The notes under the pieces: generated by a model
Database searches by the model: none
Told to the model about the DNA's origin: nothing
Seen by the model: the letters and a program-made list of their open reading frames with translations, nothing else
Source of the DNA: Marsupella aquatica
Lineage: Eukaryota; Marchantiophyta
Assembly (NCBI GenBank): GCA_973895155.1
Contig: OZ316893.1
Span: 19,530,001 to 19,594,000 of the forward strand
Direction of reading: 5' to 3'
Length of the DNA stretch: 64,000 nucleotides
Made by a program: the position numbers and the translations under genes
Shown: positions 10,501 to 21,352 of the stretch, piece after piece
How positions within the stretch are numbered: position 1 is the first letter of the stretch
Layout of the letters: every line of letters starts with the position of its first letter

Positions 10501-10961
10501 TGTTTGTATTCCAAAGATTGATATTGTTTTATCATTATAGAAAGTTGCAAAACTAAGAATTGTTGGTATGTTGTTTGTGGGTGTACATAGATAGTCATGT
10601 TTGGACTCATTTTGAAGCCCTCAATGCGCCCAGTCTAATAGTGGTGTTATGTTGTCCATATTATCTTTCAATACAAGATAATAATAGGGACAATATTTGT
10701 TACTCAAAACCTCGTGCTAATAGATCTAACCTCAAGAGACCAACCAGGAGTACCCAAAATATAAGGAAAAATGAAAGTTGCAATAAATTTCTTGTTGTTT
10801 GTATTCCAAAGATTGATATTGTTTTATCATTATAGAAAGTTACAAAACTAAGAATGGTTGACATATTGTTTGTGGATGTACATAGATAGTCATGTTTGGA
10901 CTCATTTTGAAGCCCTAAATGAGCCCAGTCTAATAGTGGTGTTATGTTGTCCATGTTATCT
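10500..10961 (+). repeat. 167-bp direct repeat pair
   Basis: The copies at 10500-10666 and 10795-10961 are about 95% identical by eye and contain TTGGACTCATTTTGAAGCCC. The intervening 128 bp is unique here. This adjoins array B and may be a further piece of the same repeat family. Confidence 0.9.
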
Positions 10962-11127
10962 TTGGTCCGAATTCGTGTTCCAAATATTTCTCAGAACTCT
11001 TATTATAATTATTTTCTCTGGTGCTTTGCTAACTTCTCCCTCTCCAATGCTTGTGCCTTCCGATGCTCGTTTAGCAATGTTGAGAATTTTCCTCAATAAT
11101 AAAAATGTTTAGAACTTTGCTAGATTG

Positions 11128-11300
11128 ATAACGATAAATTTATCGAGTTCAGTATTCAAACACTTGATTTGATTACCATAATGTTAAACCATGATAGGGA
11201 TAAATTTATCGGGATAAGTATTCAAACTATTGAAACAATATATTCACACACAATTACCAAAGAAGAAGCATTGGAATCCTCAACCCGATAAAATTATCGG
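11128..11300. repeat. Dispersed palindromes between array B and the minus-strand ORF
   Basis: Three further sites occur: AACGATAAATTTATCG near 11130, GGGATAAATTTATCGGG near 11197 and CCCGATAAAATTATCGGG near 11284. The last keeps full symmetry through the outer CC/GG although its centre has changed, and it lies inside the 3' part of the minus-strand ORF. Confidence 0.7.
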
Positions 11301-11631
11301 GAGTAACACACGGGTTTAGAAACTTACTTTCTGCTTCCTGTTCCTCACCCGGAGACTGAAAAATCCGTCGTTGAATGTGAGTTGAATGTGGCGCCTTGAA
11401 TGTCGAGTGCAATACACGTAATGGTTGCCGGATACCCTCTCCATAACCTGGGATGGATGGCCTGAAGCGACGTCTCAGACCTAAACCTGGGATTGAAATT
11501 TTCTCAATTCTTGGCGATGGAACGCTCAAGAGACAACGCTTCTCAGGTTTATTAGGCGACACATAGTAAGAATTGGGCTTAGGACCAGAACTTGCATCAG
11601 AATCCCAATCAAAGTCAATGATTTCAGGCAC
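11254..11631 (-). CDS. Hypothetical 125-aa protein with its own promoter-like region
   Basis: The ORF begins MPEIIDFDWDSDAS, then a basic Pro/Arg-rich middle (RRRFRPSIPGYGEG). I do not recognise it. It earns a mention because a TATA box and a G-box lie about 265 and 305 bp upstream on the same strand. The coding DNA contains one of the CGATAA-type palindromes (read as DNFIG), so gene and palindrome family are intermixed. It might be an accessory ORF of a repeat element or a chance frame. Confidence 0.35.
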   Translation of the reverse strand: MPEIIDFDWDSDASSGPKPNSYYVSPNKPEKRCLLSVPSPRIEKISIPGLGLRRRFRPSIPGYGEGIRQPLRVLHSTFKAPHSTHIQRRIFQSPGEEQEAESKFLNPCVTPDNFIGLRIPMLLLW

Positions 11632-11892
11632 AATCTACTATGAGAGAGGTAGAGCTTTAGGGATGCGACTTGGCAAAGAGCAAGTGACAACAATAGGAGA
11701 GGATTTTAACTAAACTTGAACATGAATCTATGTCTCATTGAGACATGGTTATCCGTGACACTATGGGGCTTTACATACCTCCCCTCAATCAGGGAAAACG
11801 AATGGCTCAACGGACAAAAATGTTGCTCCAAGAACACAACTCCAAAAAAGAACTATACTCTGAATAATGACGCCAAAACCTCATCGGCGGTG

Positions 11893-11940
11893 GCCCTTTT
11901 ATAGTGTCTGTTGAGGGGTTGGCCCACGTGGCCACTTTTG
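11893..11940 (-). promoter_or_regulatory. TATA box and G-box upstream of the minus-strand ORF
   Basis: On the minus strand CCACGTGG (G-box, 11934-11941) precedes CTATAAAAGGGCC (about 11892-11904) by 30 bp. The pairing and spacing are typical of plant promoters. The only candidate product is the 125-aa ORF starting at 11631. Confidence 0.4.
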
Positions 11941-12039
11941 ATTGACCGTCTCGCTAAACGACAAAATAACAGAGAAGGGTATATTTCTTGAATATCCAAT
12001 TTGATTCTTACATGTGCATCTTGGCAAAATTATGTAGTT

Positions 12040-12350
12040 TTGAAATTTAAGAGATAAATATATCTATGTTTGTATTGCAAAATAGATTTTATTCATATGG
12101 ATGTTTGCAGTTTTGGAATTTAAGCGATAAATTTATCTGATGTTGGTATTGCAAAAAGTGTTGTCTTCATATGGATAATTGCAATTTTGAAATTTAAGCG
12201 ATAAATTTATCTGAGGTTGGTATTGCAAAAGTGTTTTCTTCATATGGATAGTTGCAATTTTGAAATTTAAGCGATAAATTTATCTGATGTCAATGGTATT
12301 GCAAAAGTGTTTTCTTCATATGGAGAGTTGCAATTTTGAAATTTAACCGA
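12040..12350 (+). repeat. Palindromic tandem array C (73-74 bp period)
   Basis: Four copies of a unit (TTGCAATTTTGAAATTTAAG, then GATAAATTTATCT) start at about 12052, 12125, 12199 and 12272, with a decayed fifth near 12346. The period is 73-74 bp, unlike arrays A and B. Here the palindrome is embedded in unrelated spacer sequence, yet the same GATAAATTTATC core is kept. Confidence 0.85.
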
Positions 12351-12674
12351 TGAACCGAAGGATGTTAGTATTGTTGGCAAGTATTTTGGCCGTCTGGAGT
12401 TTTCGCGAATGTTTTTTTGATCTTATTTTTCCATGATAAATTGAATGTTTGTGACCATTAATTTCAGTGGTTCTGACCATTCCCTAATTTCCTGATTCAA
12501 TCCAAACTCCGATACGGATTACATTATTTTCCCAAAAACCGGTTTTTGATTAAAAAAACCACCGATTTTGTGAGATTCGGCGGAAATGAAAATACACTTC
12601 TCGTTTGTGGAAATAGTTCTCATTCGGTCGGAAATCATGTTACATGTTCAATGCAACGTACATCAAAACTTGCA

Positions 12675-13534
12675 ATAGGTCCTCAATGGCCCGCATGGCC
12701 TTGCCATAAGTTGGAGCCAGAGTCAACATCGATTGTTTGTCCAAAACAGTCCCTCTTTGGGTGCAGCCCGTGCTCCCCAATGTACAGGCTATCCATCACC
12801 AGCTGACCGCCATGTCCTTGGACATGCTCATGGCCCAAATAGCGTAGCTTGTCCTAAAATTTTGGGACCATAATGGCCTGACTCTAGCAACCAACTCACG
12901 GTTCTTGCTCAACTAATAGCCTAGGGGCCAAGTGCACTTAGAACTCAACCTCCATGCCTACTTGGCCTTGATTGTCTCCCCAACGTAAGCTCTCGTGGAA
13001 AATTGAAAGCAACTTGGCTGCTATTTTGGCAGGATTTGCGGTAGGATTTGGCAAGCGGGGCGGGATAGCCCCCGCAAACTCCAAGAATCCATGACACCCC
13101 CTAAACCCAGATGAGCTCAGGAGGATGTAGTCCTCCTTGAGAGCTTTCTAACGCACCCAAGGAGTTCTCCAGCGGACTTTCCATTGGGAAGTTATTGTCG
13201 TTACTTTCCATTTGGTGTCTCTCCTTGGTGTCGCGATCGCCGCGGCTTACGCTTGGGCTCGCCCTTGGCCTCTAGGGAGACACCACTCCCCTAATATATG
13301 GTTTTTGGGACCTGCCACCCCCGGACCAACTTTGGTCCCCATATTTTGGCTCCTCACCTAGACCCCAACCTGCACGCCTGGGTACACCACCAATTGGCTA
13401 TGCCCATAATTTTCTAGTTAGGCATCAGTAGACGTAGTACCGTAGCCCATTGTGATTGGGCTGACCCAGTGCTCATGCCTAGGCCCTCAAAAACCGTCAT
13501 CACTTGGGCTCCCCTGGCGGTCACACGTGGGTCG
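12675..13534 (+). repeat. Repeat X, left portion (interrupted by Copia B)
   Basis: This stretch is alignable with the reverse complement of 14255-15075. Matching landmarks include CTATCCATCACC, TAGCAACCAACTC, CCTCTAGGGAGACACCACTC and TTAGCCCATTGTGATYGGGC-like text. The remainder of X resumes at 24226, on the other side of Copia B. It has no coding potential that I trust. The family is unknown. Confidence 0.85.
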
Positions 13535-13872
13535 TGTTAAGGATTGCTCTTAGTCTTGTGACTCATAGGTTACGGCAATTAAGTTAACCATAGTTAGGGA
13601 CTTAGTTGAGGTTAGGTTAGTCATGTGTAACCTTGTATATACCAGGGCTAGTGTAAACCACTGGCAGATAGTGCTTGCTCATTATAACAGAGAAACTTGA
13701 GGAAGAGAGAGAGCTTGTGTGTTCAACTACTATGTTGACCAAAGTAACGTTGGAGTGTTCGTGTGGACGTAGCCTTGGAGAAGAGGTGAACCATGTATGG
13801 ATTGTGTCGACTATATGAGCATGGTATGAGTCATGATCGTATCATCATGAAAGAAGACGTCATAGTTCAACA
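13535..13872 (+). repeat. 5' LTR of Copia B
   Basis: It starts TGTTAAGGATTGC and ends GTTCAACA. It is colinear with the right LTR except for small indels, including about 16 bp extra near the right LTR's 3' end. By eye about one base in ten differs, which implies an old insertion. Confidence 0.92.
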
Positions 13873-13892
13873 ATTAATATCGGAGCAAGCCA
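13873..13892 (+). other. Probable primer binding site of Copia B
   Basis: AATATCGGAGC, just inside the 5' LTR, resembles the TGGTATCAGAGC primer site complementary to initiator tRNA-Met that Copia elements use. Several substitutions are present. Confidence 0.5.
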
Positions 13893-13911
13893 GGATGTGG
13901 AACTTTACTAT

Positions 13912-15075
13912 CTTAACACTTAGCTCTGGCGTCACTGACTCCAACGCCGATCTCCCTTATGGTCCAGGCCTAGATAGGCCATCCGGGGGAGAACTTAGCA
14001 TGGGGAGACTTGTGGGCAATGGGACATGGCACTAGCGAAGGCAAGGCGCCAAGTTGGTGACACACACTAAGGACTTGGGCTAGCTGAGAGCTGGTCGGGT
14101 CAAGGGGAAATGGGCCGGGCTCAAGGTCGACCATCCAGACCCCTGGAAGGACTTTGAGTTATGAGAGCTTGAGTGAGAGCTCCTCTTGGGCCCAAGGCCA
14201 ATGGAGTTGACACCATGGGCAACAGATGCTTGGGGCGGAAGTTATGGTCCGATTCGGGTTGGGCCAGTCGGGGGCCCCAAGCATCAATGAGACTTGAGGG
14301 CCTTGGCATGAGCACCAGGTTGGCCCGATCACAATGGGCTAAGGCACTCTGCTTGCGGATGCCTAACGAGAAAGTTATGGGCGTTTCCAATTGGTGGCGC
14401 GTCCAATATGCGCGATAGGATCCGGGTTGGAGGCCAAAAGTTTAGGGACCAAAGTTTTTCCGGGGGTGGCAGGTCTCTAGGAGCATATATGAGGGGAGTG
14501 GTGTCTCCCTAGGGGCCAAGGGCGAGCCAAAGTCGTGAGCCGCGGCGGTCGCAACACTAAGGGAAAACACCAAACGGAAATGATGATATCTTCCAAACGG
14601 GAAGTTCGTTGGAGGACTTCTTGGATGCGTTGGAAAGCTCTTGAGGAGGGCTATGTCCTCCTGAGCTCAGTTGGGCCTGGGGGCACCATGGGTTCTCGGG
14701 GTTTGTGGGTGTTAGCTCGCCCGCTTGCCAAATCCTGTCGAACATCAGCCAAGCCACGTTCAATCTCCCAAGGGAGCTTGCATTGGGGAGGCAAGGCCAA
14801 GTAGGTGCGGAGGTTGAGTTCCAAAGGTGCTTGGCCCGTAGATCATGAGTGGGGCAAACCGGGAGTTGGTTGCTAGAGTCGGGGCCATTATGGTCCCGAC
14901 GTGTTGGGACAAGCTTGGGACAAGCTTCAGGACAAGCTATGCTACTTGGGCAATGAGCATGTCCTGGGGTTAGGGCGGTCAGTTGGTGATGGATAGGTAC
15001 GAGGAGGAACCCGGGCTGCGCCCAAGGAAGGAGTTGTTTTGGACGAACAGTGGGCGTGGGTTCAAGTTCCGGGTT
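13912..15075 (-). repeat. Repeat X', inverted second copy of X, inside Copia B
   Basis: Read on the minus strand it matches 12675-13534 and then 24226-24578 without a break, so it is the unoccupied version of X. It is diverged, perhaps 75-85% identical by eye. On the minus-strand 5' side the sequence continues past the limit of X into 15.1-15.7 kb, so X may be a truncated copy of a longer element that begins further right. Confidence 0.82.
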
Positions 15076-15414
15076 ATGGCATTGGGAGGACCTATCGCTG
15101 ACCTACTTACCAATGTCTGTTGAGCTTGAGTTAGGATGCTAGACTTGGCGAGTTCTAGATCCTCAAGGGTTACTTACCAAGGGGCTTGGTTGCTTGTGCA
15201 GACTACGAGGACCGTTGAGTAGCAGTCGTATTGGAGAGCAAGTGCGGCTTCGTATGGGAGGGGTCGCCGAGGGGGCCGCTGGTGGTGCAAGGGGCACAAG
15301 GTTGCTTGCTCGAGGTATTTCGTGGAGGCGTTCGGGCACTAGGGGCACTTAGGCGTGGGTGCTGGGGATTGGTGAGGCTCAGGGGTCTCACTATATGGGG
15401 ACCTCCCTATCGCC

Positions 15415-15690
15415 TGCGACGTTTTTAGGCCTCGAACCCCCTAAAATGTAAGAAAAAAAATTTATTTTTTAACCCCTATAAAGTTGGAATATTCTTGGAA
15501 TATTCTTAAAAATGGATTAAAAAGACCCTAATGTTCTTATAAGTCTCAAAATTGAATTTAAAAGACCCTATTGTTCTTCTACAAAAATTCTTAAGTCTTC
15601 CCTTAGAACCAATAAAATGACCCTATCCTTCGTCGCACGTGATATGCCATTTTTGTGGAAGTGAAACCCCCGAGTGGTGAGGGCGCTGGG
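15415..15690 (-). repeat. Intron-like AT-rich repeat, copy 1
   Basis: On the minus strand this begins CTCGGGGGTTTCACTTCCAC, contains TCACGTGCGACGAAG and ends in GGGGGTTCGAGGCC. The same order of motifs occurs at 18890-19195. The copies are heavily diverged in the AT-rich centre but keep both ends. Confidence 0.7.
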
Positions 15691-17297
15691 TGGTCAGGTT
15701 CACCACTAAGCCTGAGAGTAACAATTATAAGATTTTTCGTGACGTGTTGGTGATGGTTTTTTCTAGCGATTAGTGTCAGAAGATTTCAGGGAGTTTCATC
15801 GCATGGAACTTGGGGGTGTTGGGCTCAACGGATAGATTGGGGCAAGGGCTTTCTAACAGTGTGAAGAAATCATTGATCGAAGTTTGTGGTGTGGTGGAAT
15901 CGAGTTCTTGTCGTTCTAGACCCGGTTCTGGATTTTTTTGAGTTCCATGTTTTTCGTGAGAGGGACCAGAAATTGTTTTTGCAATGGTGTGAGTTGTGCG
16001 GTGTGCAAGGCATCACATACTATAGCTCAAATCGTAGACCGGTGTCACTTGCCTATCCAACCGTTTATACGTACAATCATAGTTTCCTTTGCATAAACTG
16101 TTGGTATTGTGTTACGGGGTCGTGGAGGGACGCTATTTGGAGGATTCCCACATCTAAGGATGAGTATGTTTGATTGCGCTCCCGAAAATGTACTTTTTGA
16201 TCAAGTCTACCGACTGGCCTCTATATTTTTGATCAAGTCCTGGGGACTGGTCCTACATTTTACAACTAATGGCCATCGGGTGAGTGTTGTCACCACTCCC
16301 CTCACATGGGCAATCATGCAAAAATTTTACAATAAGATAACACTAGTGACTAGGGTAACCGCTTTCACAACAAAGTCAACCACATGCACTAGGGGAGGAA
16401 AACAAGCGACACAAGAAGTAACAAGTGACACACAAAATTTCTGAACTTCAAACCAAATCCATATCTCTTAGTGGTGTACACAACACATGCAAGGACAACC
16501 CGGCCTCTTATCGTTTGCCCAACTCCTTCCTCCCTGGGACAAGCAGTACGTCCTCCACCTCACTACTCTGGCTGAAATCCCTCCTCTTCCGTGTGCTACC
16601 CACAAAGATTTCTCCCTACTAAGTTGAGTTCCCCCCTACTGACTACGGGGCTCCCCCTAAATACTGAAAAAAACACACCAAAGCACCCCTCACGGGGTCA
16701 CAACGATGGCGGCTACCCTAGCGGCGCCGCTAAAACCTTACACAAAAATCCCTAACCTAAAACTTGCGGCACACACATGCTCCTAAAACCCTAATCTAAC
16801 TACGGGACCAACGGTGCCTTCGACGGTGCCAACCAATAATCCGTAATATATCGTAGTCTTGGGGAAGTGAGAAGGCCCTCCCATGGTTGAAACCTCAAAT
16901 ATTTTAAACTACTCCCCTGAGATAAGCCATGCACAACTCTCCTCCTCCTGATCACGGATCCGTAAACAGCTCCGTAAACCGACTCCGGACGACTAAGTTA
17001 TGGATGTTTGAATCCGTAATACGCTTGAACTCATAACTTCCCTGTCCTGGCTCCGCTCTAGGAGCGCCGCATCTTGTCGAAATCAGCTCCTCGAGCTCCT
17101 TCCAGCAAGCCCGTGAGTCTTTTCATCAAAAGTGTGGTGCAACCCAAAATCCGTATGGCTAACGTCCGTACACCTCACAAGTCCTCCCCGGACTCACTCA
17201 CGGAACCGGGACTCCACCCCCGGGAATCCTCACTGTCACCTCTCTCTACTGTTGTGGGTGCATCACCTACTACTCTCTTTAACAGGGAAGTCCTTCC
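15691..17297. other. Non-coding part of the inserted block
   Basis: No supported gene. Short frames exist on both strands without recognisable domains. The sequence appears to belong to the block that replaced the Copia B gag-protease region, because it links X' to the minus-strand coiled-coil ORFs. Confidence 0.4.
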
Positions 17298-19447
17298 TCA
17301 AGTTTGGCCGGAGGCTCCCCGCCTTCTCAATGCTGCCAAGGCTTGCCAAGCTCTGACATGGCCCTGGCTGATAGTGTCCTTCCATAAAGCGGCCTCCTCA
17401 CCTCCCTGCAACTCCAAGGGCAAGACCTGGCCGATAGCTAAAGGAGTTCCCGGGTTTGCAGATCTGGGCGGCATATCCGGCATCCCTGGGGTTCCGTGAC
17501 TTGGTGGGGTCTCCACTCGTAATGATGGTGATGCGATGACTCCGTGACTCGCTTGGGTCTTACGTGATGACTTACGGGACTCCCGTAGCTTCCTTTCCAA
17601 CATCTTACACTTCTCCTTGTCTTTCTTTGCTGCTTCCAACATTGGTCCATACTTTTGAGTCACCTCCATCACCACCATCCCTATAGCCTTAGAGACCAAA
17701 TCTAGAGAGAGGGTAGGGCTGCCTAGGCTTTTCCTCTTCCACAGCGTCAACGTATCGTTCCTCTTGGCCCTGGTCTCAAGGAGTGCAACCTGACTCCGTA
17801 ACTCCACAATTTGTCTCTTCAGCCGCTCTATCTCACCGGTGCTCTGCTTGAGCTTGGCCAACTCCTCCCTCAAAGCTCCCACCTCCAACGCTTCCTTAGC
17901 CTTCAGTTGGTAGACAAGGCTCCGTGCAACTGAGAAATCTGAACCTGTGCCTCCGCGAGTGATCCCCCTTGCTCTTGGATTACTACCTCCTTAGCTTTTA
18001 TAACCTCTTTCAAGGCTTGGTTGCTTACCTGCAAGGTTTCCATCTTGGCGTTGGCTTGGCTGAGGCCCCTTCTCAAAGTTTGGCACAACTTCAGCCCCTC
18101 ATGCACTCCATCGCGGAAAACACGTAATTCAGCCAAGTACACCTCGGGAAAATTGTAATCAAGGGGCTCCTCCGGATTCCCCAAGTGACTCCATCCACTC
18201 CACTGTGCTATCCTCATTCGGGTCCTCCTCTGTAGTGGTTTTGGCTATAGGTTCAGATGGTGGCTCCTTCGCAAGACTCCCCAAGATGGTAGTTGCGATC
18301 CTCCGTACATCCATGGTGAAAGGGGGCACAGATTCTTCAGTTCTCGGTGAGGGGAGGAGCCCTTTTGATCTGGCCAAGAGGAAGGACCCCATCAAATGAA
18401 TGCTCCCTCCAGACTTCACACTTTTAAGATCCATGGCTAATACTTTCTTCAGCCCAAAGTACCACCATCCATAAGTGTGGCTTGGGTGAGTCTTGATATC
18501 ATTGGCAATTGCCAATTGATCGCCACTCACCACTCCAGATTGCCCCCGGCCAAGCACCCGTTGGTGTATCTTGGCCACAAGCCCCTTGAAGGCTGGTTCC
18601 TTGAATGATGATAGAGGAATGGTGGTTACAGAGGTGGGATCTCTCACAAATTCAGCTAGCTTCTCCAACGTAAGTATCTCTGGTGGCTTCGCTGGCTGAA
18701 AAGTGAACTCCTGGTTGTCCAAAAACAAAAGTTTGGCCAGCTCCATGTTGGGGATCAAACGTTGTGTACATTGAAAGTATATCCCCTCTGTACGGAACTC
18801 CAATCCTGCCTCAACGTTCCAAGTCCTATCTAGGGGAATCCTGATCTCCACACGCATGAAATCGGTGCTCGGGGGGTCACTACATGGAGGGCCATATACA
18901 TCGTGTGCAATGTTTTAGGGTTTGACCCCCCTAATTTATAAGTGAAAATTATTTTTTTGCAAAACCCTTTCTTTCTTTAAATTTTGTCATTTTTTACTAA
19001 AAAAACCTTCAAAAACTTTAAAGAAAGTATTTTTTACAATCAAATAGGCCTATGTGTTCTTTAAAGTTGACTAGTCAATAAAATATGCCCTATGTGTTCT
19101 TCCACCAAACTTTGGAAGTCTTCCGCCACACCTATTTAAATGGGTCTATACTTCGTCGCACGTGATGTGCCACTTCCGTGGAAGTGACCCCCCCGAGAAT
19201 CGGTGAGACCCATGGCCTGAAAAATCTCCTTGCACTCTTCCATCATCTTGGCAGAAGTCCGGGGGTAGACTCTACAAAAAACCTTCCTTGCAACGGATGC
19301 GTTACGGGTGTCCAGTACGGTACTCATGGCTGCTAGTCTTCCCTCGTTCTCCTTTGCAATTCGTGATGCAATGTAGCCCCGGTAAGCATTCTTGTATCTA
19401 CAAATATGGGACGCACTGAACTCTGGTTTCTCCAACGACAATCTCAT
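17298..19447 (-). pseudogene. Unidentified coiled-coil, gag-like protein gene, frameshifted
   Basis: Minus-strand frames follow each other: 19447-19204, an intron-like gap, 18857-18159, 18217-17903 and 17888-17298. The first (MRLSLEKPEF...) ends near CAGGCCATGG|GTCTCACC. The second contains TYGWWYFGLKKVLAMDLKS. Continuity between 18159 and 18217 and between 17903 and 17888 requires frame changes (DYNFPEVYLAELR continues the upstream chain). The C-terminal half is strongly heptad-like (LREELAKLKQSTGEIERLK). Overall a 450-500 aa protein, perhaps a structural protein of a mobile element. I do not recognise the family, and no polymerase is next to it. Confidence 0.5.
18880..19205 (-). repeat. Intron-like AT-rich repeat, copy 2
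   Basis: It lies between two minus-strand coding segments, starting GTCTCACC after CCATGG and ending near CCTCCATGTAG, which gives GT...AG ends. It shares TCACGTGCGACGAAG and GGGGGT boundary motifs with copy 1 at 15415-15690. Either it is a true intron duplicated with its gene, or a shared regulatory segment. Confidence 0.55.
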
Positions 19448-20289
19448 ACATAGCTCAGAGAAATCATCCCGTCACCCGTAACCCCATGCAATCCTTGGCC
19501 CGACAAGCCCCCGTAACACGATCGAATGTCCACTGCCGGACTACCAAAGGAAAACTTCACGAGATCTCGACAACAATCTCTCAAACTCCCCGTTTCCCCT
19601 GGCCCAAACAGCCCCCGTATCACATCTCCGGATGGCCTTAACGAATTCCCAAGAACACTCAATTGTCGTCATCACAAATGCTCCCAAAGTAAGTGCTCAA
19701 TCCTTCCACACAGATCAATGTCCAACAAGAGGAAAAAAAACCTTTCAATGGCAGATTGGGGAGCAAGAGGACCTCTTCGCAAATGAGCCATTTTGAGGGA
19801 AGCTTTCGGCATTCTAAGGGAAAAGTTAGAATGAGGAGGAAAAACTTAAAAAGTGAGGGAGTCACCAAAGTGACCCACCCTTAAGCGCTCGCACAGCTGT
19901 CTGCCCCCTTCCCTCGACTAGCGGCTCTTTCCCTCTATGGCCTCGTACCTGCCCTCCCGGATCCTGCTGTACCTGCCCTTCGAGTATCGGGCATTTAATT
20001 TCCCCTTGCCACCCTTATTACCCATTTTCGAGGCCTCCCTTTAATGGCCTCGACACTCGCTCGCCTCCCTCAGGGCCTTGTACTTGCTCCCCCTGGTTTG
20101 GGGAGCATTTACTCCCCTCCTTACCCCTATGCGCCACCTGCCTCCCCGGAGTTGGGGAGTTTTAATCCCCCTCCTCTCTTCTCACGCCCTCCTTTTGGGA
20201 GCTCTCACTTCCGGCATGCCTTCCTATGTAGGGGCTCTTATGCCCTCCCAAGGGTCGGGGAGCATTTACTCCCCCCCCTTCCGCTTTCG
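19448..20289. other. Upstream part of the coiled-coil gene and start of GC-rich tract
   Basis: Minus-strand open frames at 19868-19659 and 19662-19444 may be leader or 5' coding sequence of the gag-like gene but have no recognisable domain. From about 19880 the base composition shifts sharply to C-rich (plus strand) with Pro/Leu/Ala translations. Confidence 0.4.
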
Positions 20290-20500
20290 CAACACCTGCC
20301 CCCTGCGCTCGACTCGCCCTTGTGCCCGGCTCGCCCATGCTTGCGGCTCACCCCTGCACCTGGCTCACCCCTACGCCCGGCAGAGCGCCCGGCTCGCCCT
20401 ACTCTCGGCTCGATCGCCCTTGTGCTCGGCTCACCCTGCTCCTGGCTTGCCCTCGTGCTCGGCTCACCTCTGCGCCCGGCTCGCCCATTGGCTATCGGGG
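20290..20500 (+). repeat. GC-rich degenerate tandem repeat, about 15-bp unit
   Basis: Imperfect units around GCGCCCGGCTCGCCC run for some 200 bp. They cause long spurious open frames on both strands (Arg/Pro/Ala/Leu-rich). The composition is unlike anything else in the window. Confidence 0.8.
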
Positions 20501-21352
20501 CCTTTCCCATCTTTCCCCCCTTCTACTTGTGACCCTGCCAGGCCCTGCAAGCCGGGCCATACTACCGGGTCATCAACCCTCATAAGGGCCCAGGGATTCA
20601 ACGTGGCGGCCTTAGGGGCTGCCCCTTATGGGTCCTCCTTAACGGACTCAAGATTGACACTGCCGGGATAAAAAACAAAGTTGGGTACTCCATTAAGCGG
20701 ACTAACTTCCACCCACGAGGTGAACTAAGGGGCTATAATAGAAAGCAAAGAAAAAAGATTAAAAATAGGTTACCCCCAACGCCCAATGCGCGGACTCCCT
20801 AGTGCAATATATGAACACATGGAAACGTCTCATTCACTTAGTCATGAATAAAATAAAATATAGGTAGAAATAGGTTATTCACATGAAGATTATTTACATT
20901 AAAGGCGCTCCGTAACCCCTTAAGGGTGGTTTTTGGGGACGGGGACCCCGTCACAACCGGGCAAAGCTGTTCATTTTGGTATCTGGTGTAGTGAAAAGGG
21001 TGAGCCAAGTGTGATGGTACGAGTGACAAAATTTTGTTTATGGCTATGGAAAAATAGCCTTGATTGAACCGGGTTTCTTGTCGTTACGTCCGACTCGAAG
21101 GAAGATTCGTGAAGTGCTACAGCTTAAAGGAGAAATCGCGGCAAGGCGGTCATTTTGAGCTCGGGATTGGCACTTGACGCGGAGCAAGCAAGTTGCAGCA
21201 AAGGTTTGTACATTGTTGCCCTGCTGATAGCAAGGCGACAACGGAGGCAAAATCCGGATTTAACATTTTTTTTCCAATTGGTAGCATTTTTCCTGACCAA
21301 GCGGCAAGGTGTGTAAAACTTAGGAAAACGTTTTTTTAGGGGTCAATTTTTT
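20501..21352. other. Unassigned sequence before the Copia B integrase remnant
   Basis: No gene is supported. The block ends near 21353, where recognisable Copia integrase coding sequence begins abruptly. Near 20936 the sequence GGGGACGGGGACCCCGTC is nearly self-complementary. Confidence 0.45.

Noticed and set aside
13793-14035. 80-aa ORF across the Copia B LTR and X'
   Set aside because: It starts in the LTR and runs into non-coding repeat; chance frame.
20044-20671. Long Pro/Leu-rich ORFs in the GC-rich tract (162 and 197 aa)
   Set aside because: They arise from a 15-bp tandem repeat, open in several frames on both strands, with no domain.
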